Part shown: piece after piece, positions 39,029 to 47,670 of the stretch
How positions within the stretch are numbered: position 1 is the stretch's first letter
Layout: each line of letters starts with the position of its first letter
Source: Xanthomonas arboricola pv. juglandis
GTDB taxonomy: Bacteria; Pseudomonadota; Gammaproteobacteria; Xanthomonadales; Xanthomonadaceae
Direction: 5' to 3'
DNA length: 64,000 bases
NCBI RefSeq assembly: GCF_001013475.1
Contig: NZ_JZEF01000002.1
Location: 808,785-872,784 of the forward strand
Position numbers and translations under genes: made by a program
The notes under the pieces: generated by a model
Database searches by the model: none
The model's input: the letters and a program-made list of their open reading frames with translations, nothing else
What the model was told of the DNA's origin: nothing

Positions 39029-39048
39029 CATGTCGTTGGGAGATATGT

Positions 39049-39969
39049 ATGAGCACCACCATTCCCATCGCCGAGCGCAGCTATTACGAGGCCGATGCGC
39101 GCGAGCGCATCGATGGCGTGCTGGATGCCGGCAGCTTCCGCGAATTCGTCGGTCCGCGCCGTCGCCTGATCAGCCCGCATCTGGCCCAGCTGGACACGCC
39201 CGGCGCCTTCGATGACGGCATCGTCGTCGGCGAAGGCACGCTGCGTGGGCGTAACGTGCTGATCGCCGCGCAGCAAGGCGCCTTCATGGGCGGCGGCGTC
39301 GGCGAGGTGCACGGCGCCAAGCTCACCGGCCTGCTCGAACGCGCCACCGCCACGCAACCGGCGGCGGTGCTGTTGCTGCTCGACACCGGCGGCGTGCGTC
39401 TGCATGAAGCCAACGCCGGCCTGATCGCCATCTCCGAAATCATGCGCGCCACCTTGGACACGCGCGCCGCCGGCGTGCCGGTGCTGGCCTTGATCGGCAG
39501 CGGCAACGGCGCCTTCGGCGGCATGGGCATCGTGGCGCGCTGCTGCAGCGCGGTGATCATGTCCGAAGAAGGCCGCCTGTCGCTGTCCGGCCCGGACGTG
39601 ATCGAAACCGTGCGCGGTGTGGAGGAGTTCGACGCGCGCGATCGCGCCCTGGTGTGGCGCGTCACCGGCGGCAAGCACCGCTATCTGCTGGGCGAGGCGC
39701 AGACGCTGGTGGCCGACCGCATCGCCGCATTCGCCGATGCCGCCGTGCAGGCGCTGGACACGCTGGCCGAGCCGGAAGGCGAGGCCGCATTGCAGGCGCT
39801 GGAACTTGCGCAGCAGCAGTTGTCCGCGCGCATCGCCGCCTACGGCGATTGCCGCGACGGCCTGGAGATCTGGCAGCGGCAGGGCATTGTCGAGGCGCAG
39901 CGCCTGCCGCTGCTGGACACCGACGCCTTCCTCGCCGCCACCGCCGACCGGAGCACGCCATGGAACTGA
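39049..39969 (+). CDS. mdcD: Malonate decarboxylase beta subunit
   Basis: 306 residues from ATG 39049. A carboxyltransferase-type fold is visible from [20 protein letters not shown] (about 75-94), [20 protein letters not shown] and [20 protein letters not shown]. With MdcE it decarboxylates malonyl-S-ACP to acetyl-S-ACP. The start has GGGAG upstream. Its end overlaps mdcE by 10 bases. Confidence 0.95.
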   Translation: MSTTIPIAERSYYEADARERIDGVLDAGSFREFVGPRRRLISPHLAQLDTPGAFDDGIVVGEGTLRGRNVLIAAQQGAFMGGGVGEVHGAKLTGLLERATATQPAAVLLLLDTGGVRLHEANAGLIAISEIMRATLDTRAAGVPVLALIGSGNGAFGGMGIVARCCSAVIMSEEGRLSLSGPDVIETVRGVEEFDARDRALVWRVTGGKHRYLLGEAQTLVADRIAAFADAAVQALDTLAEPEGEAALQALELAQQQLSARIAAYGDCRDGLEIWQRQGIVEAQRLPLLDTDAFLAATADRSTPWN

Positions 39970-40664
39970 GCCAACTGCTGGACCAGCTGTTTCCGCTCGG
40001 CCACGCGATCGCCCGCAACGACGATGTGCTCACCGGCAGTGCCACCACGGCCGCGGGCGAGGTCACCGTGATCGGCACCGCCAACAAGCTGGAAGTCGGT
40101 GTGGACCACGCGCTGGCACTGGCGGCGACCGTGTTGGCGAGCACGCGCGCGCATCCGCAGCGGCCGATCGTGATGCTGGCCGATACCGCCGGGCAACGGC
40201 TGGCGCGCCGCGACGAACTGCTGGGCATCAACGGCTATTTCGCGCATCTGGCACGCACGCTGGATCTGGCGCGCAAGCGCGGCGCGCGGCTGGTCACGCT
40301 GGTGTATGGCGAATCGGTCAGCGGCGGCTTTCTGTCGTTCGGTCTGATGGCCGACCATATCCACGCATTGCCGGATGCGCAGATCCGGGTGATGGATCTG
40401 CGCGCGATGGCGCGCGTCACCAAGCAGAGCGTGGACACCTTGCAGGCGCTGAGCAAGAGCTCGCCGGTGTTCGCGCCCGGGGTGGAGAACTACGTGCGCA
40501 TGGGCGCGGTGGAGTCGCTCTGGGACGGCGATCTGGCGCAGGCGCTGCGCGATGCCCTGGCCGCGCCCAGCGATGGCGATCAACGCCGGGCACTTGGCGC
40601 GCAGCGTGGCGGGCGCACCCTGGCGCGCGATGTCGCTGCGGCCGTGGCTGCGGGCGAGGCCTGA
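39960..40664 (+). CDS. mdcE: Malonate decarboxylase gamma subunit
   Basis: 234 residues from ATG 39960. Family features include [20 protein letters not shown] (about 62-81), [20 protein letters not shown] (about 108-127) and [20 protein letters not shown]. It is the partner of MdcD in the decarboxylase reaction. The 10-base overlap with mdcD and the 2-base gap to mdcG indicate tight translational coupling. Confidence 0.94.
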   Translation: MELSQLLDQLFPLGHAIARNDDVLTGSATTAAGEVTVIGTANKLEVGVDHALALAATVLASTRAHPQRPIVMLADTAGQRLARRDELLGINGYFAHLARTLDLARKRGARLVTLVYGESVSGGFLSFGLMADHIHALPDAQIRVMDLRAMARVTKQSVDTLQALSKSSPVFAPGVENYVRMGAVESLWDGDLAQALRDALAAPSDGDQRRALGAQRGGRTLARDVAAAVAAGEA

Positions 40665-40666
40665 GC

Positions 40667-41308
40667 ATGCCCGGCCGCCACGCACTGCTGTGGCTGCATC
40701 CCGGCGCGCGCTGGCAAGCGCTGACGCCGGGTGCGCAGCCACGGCTGCAGCAGTGGTTTGCTGCAGGTCTGCCGGCAGTGGTGGCGCGTGGCGATGGCAG
40801 CGAGGCACCCGGCAGCCTGCGGCTGGGCGTGCCGTTGCCGCCAGACGAAGGCAAGCAACGCCTGGCCTTGAGCGCCGGCCTGGACGAGGTTGCGCGCAGC
40901 ACCGCGCCATTGGCGCTGGACGCGGTGATCGCAGCCGCACCCGCCGCAACGCAGCCTGCACTGCAGGCCTTGCTGACCCAGTGCAATGCCAACGCCCTGC
41001 AGCCGCGCGTCTTCGGCAGCTTCGCATGGCAGGTCCTGACCGGGCTTGCGTATGTGCACGCGCAATCGGATCTGGACCTGTTGTGGTCCATCGCCACACC
41101 CGAGCAGGCGCAGGCAGTGGTGACAGTGCTGCAGCGCTGGGAACAGCGCCACGGGCTGCGCGCAGACGGCGAACTGCTGCTGCCCGACGACACCGCGGTG
41201 AACTGGCGCGAATACGCCGGCAGCGCGCAACAGGTCTTGGTGAAGTCCACCAACGGCTGCCGCTTGCTGCCGCGCAGCGCGCTGTTTCCGGTGTGGAGCG
41301 CGGCATGA
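40667..41308 (+). CDS. mdcG: Malonate decarboxylase holo-ACP synthase (phosphoribosyl-dephospho-CoA transferase)
   Basis: 213 residues from ATG 40667. A nucleotidyltransferase motif is seen at [20 protein letters not shown] (about 116-135) followed by SDLDLLW. It attaches the phosphoribosyl-dephospho-CoA group to Ser of MdcC. Its stop overlaps the mdcB start (ATGA at 41305-41308). Confidence 0.93.
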   Translation: MPGRHALLWLHPGARWQALTPGAQPRLQQWFAAGLPAVVARGDGSEAPGSLRLGVPLPPDEGKQRLALSAGLDEVARSTAPLALDAVIAAAPAATQPALQALLTQCNANALQPRVFGSFAWQVLTGLAYVHAQSDLDLLWSIATPEQAQAVVTVLQRWEQRHGLRADGELLLPDDTAVNWREYAGSAQQVLVKSTNGCRLLPRSALFPVWSAA

Positions 41309-42471
41309 GCACACTGGTCGAACGCACTGCCGATGCCAGGCGCTCCGTGACGCCTTGCAACGCGGTGGAGCGGCAGCGGCCAGTGACAGGAGCCAAGGAA
41401 ATGGGCATCGCACCATCCCTGCTTGATGCGGCCAGCCAGTCGACGCACCTGATTCGTGCCGATCGCCAATCGACGCTCGCACCGACACCGGCAGCGGCGC
41501 ACGACGTACCACCGCAGCCGCTACTGCACCTTGCCCCCGCAGACGATGGTTCGGACCGCGTGCATGCGCCATCGCGCGTTGCATGCACGCATGGCGAGCT
41601 GCAAGACAGTGCAGCCCGACAAGACGCATCGCATCCTGAAGCCGGCACTGCCGGCGCACTGGCGCATCGGCTGGGTCGGCTGGCGGTCGCCGCCCTGCAT
41701 ACGGAACTCGGCTGCGCGCCCAAACCCGGCCTGGTCACGCCGTTCGACAGCGGCAGCCATGCCGATATGGATGCGTCGACATTTCTGCGCAGCCTGTTCG
41801 CCCTGCGCGGCTATTTCGTCGCGATTGCACAGGCCGGTATCGACAACGCGCCGTTCGAGCAATTGCGCCAGCTCGGCATCGCGGCCGAAGCGGCGATGCT
41901 GCGCGCCACCGGCGGCATCAACACCCATCGCGGTGCGATCTTCAGCCTGGGCCTGCTCACTGCGCAGGCGGCGCGCTTGCGTGCCGTGCACGGGCATGCC
42001 CCTAGCGGCGAAGCAGTCTGCAGCGCGGTAAAAGAGTGGCGCGATGCGTTGCGGGCCGCGCCGCTGGATCCACGCAGCAATGGCCAGCGCGTGCGCGCGG
42101 CGTTTCGGATCAGTGGCGTGCGCGAACAGGCCGCGGCCGGGTATCCATTGCTGCGCGAGATCGCACTGCCGTCACTACGCAGCGCATTGCGCAGCGACGC
42201 CACGCGCGAGGCCGCACTGGCGCAGACCCTGATGCGCCTGATTGCCGAGGTCGACGATCTCAACCTGCTGCATCGCGGCGGGCAAGACGGGCTGGCTTAC
42301 GCAAAGGCGCAGGCGCATGCGTTTCTGGACGATGGCGGCATCGCGCACCCGCAGTGGCGCGCATGCTTGCACGCCATCGGCAGGCAATTCGTCGCGCGTC
42401 GTCTGAGCCCGGGCGGCAGCGCCGATCTGCTGGCCTGTGCCTGGTTCCTGCACTCTCAGGAGACGGCATGA
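41305..42471 (+). CDS. mdcB: Triphosphoribosyl-dephospho-CoA synthase (with long N-terminal extension)
   Basis: 388 residues from ATG 41305, which overlaps the mdcG stop. The CitG/MdcB domain starts only near residue 118 ([20 protein letters not shown]) and shows [37 protein letters not shown] and [11 protein letters not shown]. It makes the precursor of the MdcC prosthetic group from ATP and dephospho-CoA. Residues 1-117 are low in family character, and family members are usually nearer 290 residues. ATG 41401 has AGGAG 8 bases upstream and is a credible alternative start (356 residues), but still leaves a long extension. Confidence 0.9.
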   Translation: MSTLVERTADARRSVTPCNAVERQRPVTGAKEMGIAPSLLDAASQSTHLIRADRQSTLAPTPAAAHDVPPQPLLHLAPADDGSDRVHAPSRVACTHGELQDSAARQDASHPEAGTAGALAHRLGRLAVAALHTELGCAPKPGLVTPFDSGSHADMDASTFLRSLFALRGYFVAIAQAGIDNAPFEQLRQLGIAAEAAMLRATGGINTHRGAIFSLGLLTAQAARLRAVHGHAPSGEAVCSAVKEWRDALRAAPLDPRSNGQRVRAAFRISGVREQAAAGYPLLREIALPSLRSALRSDATREAALAQTLMRLIAEVDDLNLLHRGGQDGLAYAKAQAHAFLDDGGIAHPQWRACLHAIGRQFVARRLSPGGSADLLACAWFLHSQETA

Positions 42472-42653
42472 GCCTGTGTCGAGCACTGGCAACTGCGAAG
42501 GCGACGTCCCTGCAGGCGTGTGGCTGCGCGGCTCTTCGCACTGTCTCAGTGAACGGCGTGCTTGTCCTGGTCACGGAACAAAGTGCCCGCAGCGCGAATG
42601 AGGGCCACGCTCGCACAAGGCACAGCATTTTCTGCAAGCAGGCCATCCAATGA
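42468..42653 (+). CDS. 61-codon ORF between mdcB and mdcH, of doubtful reality
   Basis: It opens with ATGA overlapping the mdcB stop and closes with ATGA overlapping the mdcH start. The product ([20 protein letters not shown]...) matches nothing I know. The segment is flanked by identical 9-mers ATGAGCCTG (42468-42476 and 42650-42658), which suggests an inserted sequence rather than an original gene; the frame may only serve to keep translation coupled to mdcH. Confidence 0.35.
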   Translation: MSLCRALATAKATSLQACGCAALRTVSVNGVLVLVTEQSARSANEGHARTRHSIFCKQAIQ

Positions 42654-43570
42654 GCCTGGCCGTGCTCTGTCCCGGCCAGGGTGGGCAGCACGCCGCGATG
42701 TTCGCGCGGGTTGCCGATGCGCCTGCCGCGGCCGAGGTAATCGCTGCCGCGAGCGAGCTGCTTGGCGCTTCGGCGCAAACGCTGGCCGCAGACAACTCCC
42801 GCTACACCAATGCCATCGCACAGCCGCTGGTCTGCGCCGGCACGCTGGCGCACTGGCAGGTGCTGCGTGCGCAGCTGCCCACGCCGGTGCTGGTGCTGGG
42901 CTACAGCGTCGGCGAGCTGGCCGCGCATGCGGTTGCCGGCAGTATGGAGATCGCCACCTGTTTGCAGCTGGCTGCCACCCGCGCGCGCCTGATGGATGCG
43001 GCCAGCCCGCAACATGCCGGCTTGATGGCGGTACTCGGCCTGCCGCTGCGTACGCTCGAGGCGCTGTGCCAGACGCATGGCGCGGCCATCGCCATCGTCA
43101 ATGGCGACGACCACGCCGTGCTCGGTGGGCCGCAGGCGGCGCTGCAGGCACTGGGCGATGCAGCGCAGGCGCAGGGCGCACGCGTCACGCCGCTGCCGGT
43201 GAGCGTGCCGGCGCATACGCCGTGGTTGCGGGCGGCCGCCGACGCCTTCGCCGTCGAATTGAACAACGCGGCCGTGCAGGCGCCCAGGCTGCGCGTGCTG
43301 GCCGGCATCGATGCGCGTGCCGTCACCACGCAGGCCCTGGTGGTGGACACGCTGGCCGCACAGATCGCACAGACCGTGCGCTGGTCCGAGGTGCTGGTGC
43401 AGGCCGCCGAGCGCGGCGCGCGGGTGTTTCTCGAACTGGGGCCAGGCAGCGCATTGGCGCGCATGGCGCGCGAGCGCGTGCCGGGCTGCGAAGCGCGATC
43501 GGTCGACGAATTTCAGAGTACCCACGGGGTGGTCGAGTGGGTCAACGCCGCATGCGAGCGCGCGGCATGA
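42650..43570 (+). CDS. mdcH: Malonate decarboxylase epsilon subunit (malonyl-CoA:ACP transacylase)
   Basis: 306 residues, FabD fold. LCPGQGGQHAAMF (about 6-18), active-site GYSVGELAAHA (about 84-94, Ser86) and PVSVPAHTPWL with the catalytic His are visible. It primes MdcC with malonyl groups. The next gene, a carrier, starts 87 bp further. Confidence 0.94.
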   Translation: MSLAVLCPGQGGQHAAMFARVADAPAAAEVIAAASELLGASAQTLAADNSRYTNAIAQPLVCAGTLAHWQVLRAQLPTPVLVLGYSVGELAAHAVAGSMEIATCLQLAATRARLMDAASPQHAGLMAVLGLPLRTLEALCQTHGAAIAIVNGDDHAVLGGPQAALQALGDAAQAQGARVTPLPVSVPAHTPWLRAAADAFAVELNNAAVQAPRLRVLAGIDARAVTTQALVVDTLAAQIAQTVRWSEVLVQAAERGARVFLELGPGSALARMARERVPGCEARSVDEFQSTHGVVEWVNAACERAA

Positions 43571-43657
43571 CGGTCGAGCAGGTGCTGCACACGGCGTGAC
43601 CCTTGGGTGGCGGGTGGCCATCCGTGCTGTACGCGTATCAGGTGTCTGGGAGGGCGC

Positions 43658-44998
43658 ATGACCCCGCAAATTGCAACGATTCTTGGCTTGGTGATCATGT
43701 TCATCGTCGCCACCGCATTGCCCATCAACATGGGCGCGGTGGCCTTCGCGCTGGCCTTCATCATCGGCGGCGTGTGGGTGGGTCTGGACGGCAAGGAGGT
43801 GCTGGCCGGCTTTCCGGGCGACCTGTTCCTGACCCTGGTCGGCATCACCTATCTGTTCGCCATCGCGCAGAAGAACGGCACCATCGATCTGCTGGTGCAC
43901 TGGGCGGTGCGCGGGCGCATCGTCGCCATTCCCTGGGTGATGTTCGTCATCACCGGCCTGCTCACCGCCTTCGGTGCGCTCGGGCCGGCGGCGGTGGCCA
44001 TCATCGGCCCGGTGGCGCTGCGCTTTGCCAAGCAGTACCGCATCAATCCCTTGATGATGGGCCTGCTGGTGATCCATGGCGCGCAGGGCTTTTCGCCGAT
44101 CAGCGTGTACGGCGGCATCACCAACAAGGTGGTGGAAAAGGCCGGGCTGGACGTCACCGAGATGGCGGTGTTCCTCACCAGCCTGGGCTTCAACCTGATG
44201 ATGGCGATCATCTGCTTCTGCGCCTTCGGCGGGCTCAAACTGATGCGCCGGCAGGAAGTCTCGCTGGCCGATGCGCAGTATGTGGCGGTGGCCGACGACC
44301 AGGCCTCCAAGCGCCCGTTCGCGATCGAAGGGCATGGTTCGCTGGTGGCTGCCGGTGGCGGCACCCTGTCGACCAATCCGCTGGCGCTGGAGGCGGTCGC
44401 CATCACGCGCGATCGGGTGATCACGCTGGTCGGCCTGCTCGGCCTGGGCATCGCCGCGCTGGTCTACAACCTCAACGTCGGCCTGGTCTCGATCACCGTG
44501 GCGGTGGCGCTGGCGCTGATCTCGCCCAGCGCGCAGAAGGGCGCGGTGGACGGCATCAGCTGGTCCACGGTGCTGTTGATCAGCGGCGTGGTCACCTACG
44601 TGGCAGTGCTGGAAAAGGCCGGCGCGGTGGACTACATCGGCACCGGCGTATCGCATATCGGCATGCCGTTGCTGGGGGCGCTGCTGGTCTGCTACGTCGG
44701 CGGCATCGTCTCCGCATTCGCCTCGTCGGCGGCGGTGCTGGGCGCCACCATTCCGCTGGCGGTACCGTTCCTGATGCAGGGCCAGCTTGGCGCGGCCGGG
44801 GTGATCTGCGCGCTGGCGGTGTCGTCCACCATCGTCGATGTCAGCCCGTTCTCCACCAACGGTGCGTTGGTGGTGGCCTCGGCCGCCAAGGAAGAGCGCG
44901 ACGCGCTGTTCCGCCGCTTCCTGGTCTACAGCGGGCTGGTGGTGTTGCTGGGGCCGCTGGTGGCCTGGCTGCTGTTCGTGGTGCCGGGCTGGCTGTGA
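43658..44998 (+). CDS. MatC-like malonate/dicarboxylate carrier
   Basis: 446 residues from ATG 43658 with GGGAGG upstream. There are about 11-12 membrane helices and the MatC N-terminal signature (IATILGLVIMFIVATALPIN, GAVAFALAFIIGGVWVG). Internal duplication is visible: FGALGPAAVAIIGPVALRFA in the first half and SSAAVLGATIPLAVPFLM in the second. Position at the end of the mdc set points to malonate uptake. Alternative: another C4/C3 dicarboxylate. Confidence 0.85.
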   Translation: MTPQIATILGLVIMFIVATALPINMGAVAFALAFIIGGVWVGLDGKEVLAGFPGDLFLTLVGITYLFAIAQKNGTIDLLVHWAVRGRIVAIPWVMFVITGLLTAFGALGPAAVAIIGPVALRFAKQYRINPLMMGLLVIHGAQGFSPISVYGGITNKVVEKAGLDVTEMAVFLTSLGFNLMMAIICFCAFGGLKLMRRQEVSLADAQYVAVADDQASKRPFAIEGHGSLVAAGGGTLSTNPLALEAVAITRDRVITLVGLLGLGIAALVYNLNVGLVSITVAVALALISPSAQKGAVDGISWSTVLLISGVVTYVAVLEKAGAVDYIGTGVSHIGMPLLGALLVCYVGGIVSAFASSAAVLGATIPLAVPFLMQGQLGAAGVICALAVSSTIVDVSPFSTNGALVVASAAKEERDALFRRFLVYSGLVVLLGPLVAWLLFVVPGWL

Positions 44999-45077
44999 TC
45001 CGGCCCGCGTCCGGCAGGGCATTGGGGCGCCCCGGTAGAATGGGCGCCCCCACGCCAGCATCGACGACCCGCCTGCC

Positions 45078-45797
45078 ATGACCCTCGCCCCTGATTCGCG
45101 CAGCGCCAAGAAGCGCGTACCGCTGTACGAGGAAGTGGCCGAGCGCCTGCGCCAGAAGATCTACGACTACGCGCTGCCGCCGGGCGAGTGGATCGACGAG
45201 CCGGCGCTGGCCGAGGAACTCGGCATCAGCCGCACCCCGCTGCGCGAGAGCCTCAAGCTGCTCGCCGCCGAAGGCCTGGTGCAGCTGGACGCCGGCCGCG
45301 GCAGCCGGGTCACGCGGCTGACGCTGGAAGACCTCAACCAGTTGTTCCCGGTGATGGCGATGCTGGAAGGCCGCTGCGCCCACGATGCGGTCAAGCGTAT
45401 CGACGCGGCCGGCGTGCAACGCCTGGAAGAGCTGCACACGGCGATGGAAGCCGCCGCCACCGCTGGCGACCTGGCCGAGTACTACCGCAACAATTATCTG
45501 ATCCACGAGACCGTGCAGCAGTACGCCGGCAATCCGTGGTTGATCCGCGTCACCCACGATCTGCACCGCATCCTCAAGATGCACCGCGGCCGGCAGCTGT
45601 TGACGCCCGGGCGCATGGCGCAGTCGCTGTCCGAGCACCGCGAGCTGATGGCGTGCGTGCGCCGCGGCGACGCCGAAGGCGCAGAGCGCACGATGCACGG
45701 GCATCTGCTGAGCCAGGGCCAGGCCTTGGCAGCGTATGTGGCAGCGGGCGGCATGTTGAACGTGCCGGCGCCCTTGCCGAGGGTGGGTGGGGTCTAG
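45078..45797 (+). CDS. GntR (FadR/FCD) family regulator of the malonate locus
   Basis: 239 residues. The winged helix has VPLYEEVAERLRQKIYDYAL (about 14-33), then AEELGISRTPLRESLKLLAA and EGLVQLDAGRGSRV. The all-helical FCD ligand domain follows (EGRCAHDAVKRI, NYLIHETVQQYAGNPWLIRV, HRELMACVRRGDAEGAERTM) with His residues for a metal site. Likely an MdcY-like repressor that binds the palindrome at 36776. It lies 79 bp after the carrier gene on the same strand. Confidence 0.88.
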   Translation: MTLAPDSRSAKKRVPLYEEVAERLRQKIYDYALPPGEWIDEPALAEELGISRTPLRESLKLLAAEGLVQLDAGRGSRVTRLTLEDLNQLFPVMAMLEGRCAHDAVKRIDAAGVQRLEELHTAMEAAATAGDLAEYYRNNYLIHETVQQYAGNPWLIRVTHDLHRILKMHRGRQLLTPGRMAQSLSEHRELMACVRRGDAEGAERTMHGHLLSQGQALAAYVAAGGMLNVPAPLPRVGGV

Positions 45798-45849
45798 CAG
45801 TCGGCGCTGTCCGGGCGCATCACCCCGCGCACCGAGATCGCACATCCCG

Positions 45850-45896
45850 TCTCCCGTCGGGAGAAGGTGCCCGGAGGGCGGATGAGGGTAGGTGCG
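45850..45896. repeat. Intergenic hairpin repeat (CTCCCGTCGGGAG family)
   Basis: CTCCCGTCGGGAG hairpin followed by AAGGTGCCCGGAGGGCGGAT and GAGGGTA; related to 11429 and 35850. It lies between the GntR gene and the convergent HAD gene. ATCTCCAATCCCCAATCCCC at 45934 is a further short-repeat fragment. Confidence 0.65.
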
Positions 45897-45954
45897 CACG
45901 CAGCACCGGGAAGCTTCTCGCTCTGGCGAATCTCCAATCCCCAATCCCCGCCGC

Positions 45955-46578
45955 CTACTCCCCGCCCAACGCAAGCAAGTCATCCACGCGTTCGATCACC
46001 CGCGTCTCAGCCAAGCCGGCAAACACGTCCGGATGCGCATAGCCCCACGCAACTGCAGCAAACGGTAAGCCCACCACTTGCGCCGCCTCCCAGTCGGCGA
46101 CCTGGTCGCCCACGTACACCGCCTGCGCTGCGGTATGCCCGGCGCTGCGCAACACGCGACGCAAGGCGCGCTGTTTGCCCAGCAGATGCGCACCGCCGTC
46201 GATCACTGCGAACTTCGCGCTCAGCTCCTCGCCCAGCGCGCGCTGCACATTCTCCACCGAGTTGGACGACACCAGGGCCAGGCAGGTGCCGCGGGCGTGC
46301 AGGGCCTGCAGCACCCCGGCAATGCCGTCGAACAAGGCCATCGGTGGGGCGGCACGCATCAGGCGGATGAAGTCGGCGGCCACCAGCGGGATGCGCCAGC
46401 TGCTCAGGCCCGATTGCTTGAGCAGCTGGCGGGTGCTCAGGCGGCGCGCGGCGTCCACTTCATGCGCTTGCGCGGCGCGGAAGCCGTGCCGCTCTGCCAG
46501 TACGCGCTGCGTGCTCAGAAAGAAACCGAACGAGTCGGCCAGGGTGCCGTCGAAATCGAAGATGATCAGCTTGGGCAT
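45955..46578 (-). CDS. HAD-family hydrolase (phosphoglycolate phosphatase-like)
   Basis: 207 residues. Motif I IIFDFDGTLADS (Asp8 and Asp10), motif II LALVSSNS (about 99-106), motif III Lys in GKQRALRRVL, and motif IV VYVGDQVADWEAA are all present. A helical cap between motifs I and II places it in HAD subfamily IA. It dephosphorylates a small metabolite; phosphoglycolate or pyrophosphate are possible substrates. It ends converging on the GntR gene. Confidence 0.88.
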   Translation of the reverse strand: MPKLIIFDFDGTLADSFGFFLSTQRVLAERHGFRAAQAHEVDAARRLSTRQLLKQSGLSSWRIPLVAADFIRLMRAAPPMALFDGIAGVLQALHARGTCLALVSSNSVENVQRALGEELSAKFAVIDGGAHLLGKQRALRRVLRSAGHTAAQAVYVGDQVADWEAAQVVGLPFAAVAWGYAHPDVFAGLAETRVIERVDDLLALGGE

Positions 46579-46822
46579 CGCAACGCAGGGATCGGGGCGT
46601 CATAGCCTAACCACTGCCGCGCACACGCCGTGCGCAGACACGCCACCGATGTGCGCACAGGCGAGGCGACACCGCAAAGCGATCGGCACAACCGCTGCAC
46701 GCATCGCCAGGCAGGCGGGCGGGCGTCCGATGCCGGGGTCGGCATGTACCAAGCGTGTCCTTCTGCCGAGCGCGCCGTCTACATCCATCCGGCGCCGGTT
46801 AGCGGTGCGGCGCTGGCCGCGC

Positions 46823-47242
46823 TCAGGCCTCGGCGAAATGCGGCACGATCGGCGTATCGCCTTGCGCATGCTGTTCGATGACCTTGCGCTGCATCGCCGC
46901 CAGGTAGGCATCCAGCTCTTCGGTGGAGGCGAAGACATCGCTAAGCGGCACTGCCTTGACCATGTCGAAGACCTTGCGGATCTGCGGCTGCGGGTTGGTC
47001 ACCAGCACCTTGCCCTGGCGCGTGGCCAGTGCCTTGCGCGCCTTGAAGATGCAGCGGATGCCGGCGCTGGAGATGTATTCCAGCGCGGTCAGGTCCAGCA
47101 CCAGCGTGGTGATCAGGGTGCCCAGCAGCGGCGACAGCGCCGCGTCCAGATCCTGGTAGGTGTGGGTGTCCAGGCGCCCGGTCAGGATGACGCGTTGACG
47201 GGTGTCCTGCGGCGGGTCGATCTGGATGGCGAGCGTGGTCAT
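46823..47242 (-). CDS. STAS-domain anti-anti-sigma factor
   Basis: 139 residues from ATG 47242. STAS features are RVILTGRLDTHTYQDLDAAL (about 17-36) and LVLDLTALEYISSAGIRCIF (about 47-66), where Ser59 aligns with the phosphorylated serine of SpoIIAA/RsbV. When dephosphorylated it would bind the adjacent kinase and free its target. Start overlaps the kinase stop by four bases. The sigma factor or other target is not encoded here. Confidence 0.9.
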   Translation of the reverse strand: MTTLAIQIDPPQDTRQRVILTGRLDTHTYQDLDAALSPLLGTLITTLVLDLTALEYISSAGIRCIFKARKALATRQGKVLVTNPQPQIRKVFDMVKAVPLSDVFASTEELDAYLAAMQRKVIEQHAQGDTPIVPHFAEA

Positions 47243-47670
47243 GACAGGGCCTCGGGGACGGGGGCGTACGGGTGGAGCAGGGTGACGCGCACCACGTTGT
47301 ATGCACCATCGCGGCGGTAGTCGATGTGATCGGCGAACTGATGCACCAGGAACAGCCCCAGCCCGCCGATCGTGCGCTCGTCGAGCTCGGCACTCAGGTC
47401 CGGCATCGCGGCGGTGGTGGGGTCGAACGCACTGCCGGGGTCGTGCATCTCCAGCACCAGCGCCTGCGGGTCCAGCTGCAGTTGCAGGCGCAGCGGCTGC
47501 TCGGCGCACTGGCCATGGGTGAGCGCATTGCAGCCGAGCTCTTCCACGATCAGCCGCACCTGGCCGATGCGCTCGGCGTGCAGGCCTTCCAGCGTGAGCG
47601 AGTGTTCCAGCGCGTCGTTGGCGCCGGCCAGCTGGGCCAGCGAGGGCGCGATGGCCAGGTCGAGCTTCAT
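47239..47670 (-). CDS. RsbW/SpoIIAB-like serine-protein kinase (anti-sigma)
   Basis: 143 residues from ATG 47670. GHKL ATPase boxes are VEELGCNALTHG (N box, about 42-53), DPGSAFDPT (G1) and GGLGLFLVHQFAD (G2). It phosphorylates the STAS protein and holds its target in complex. It is translationally coupled to both neighbours. Confidence 0.9.
   Translation of the reverse strand: MKLDLAIAPSLAQLAGANDALEHSLTLEGLHAERIGQVRLIVEELGCNALTHGQCAEQPLRLQLQLDPQALVLEMHDPGSAFDPTTAAMPDLSAELDERTIGGLGLFLVHQFADHIDYRRDGAYNVVRVTLLHPYAPVPEALS

Noticed and set aside
38805..39048. Spaced repeats that might suggest a CRISPR array
   Set aside because: Only two units, each itself a palindrome, with no uniform spacers and no cas genes.
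42260..45109. 949-codon open frame on the minus strand
   Set aside because: Antisense to mdcH and the MatC-like carrier; composition typical of a shadow frame.
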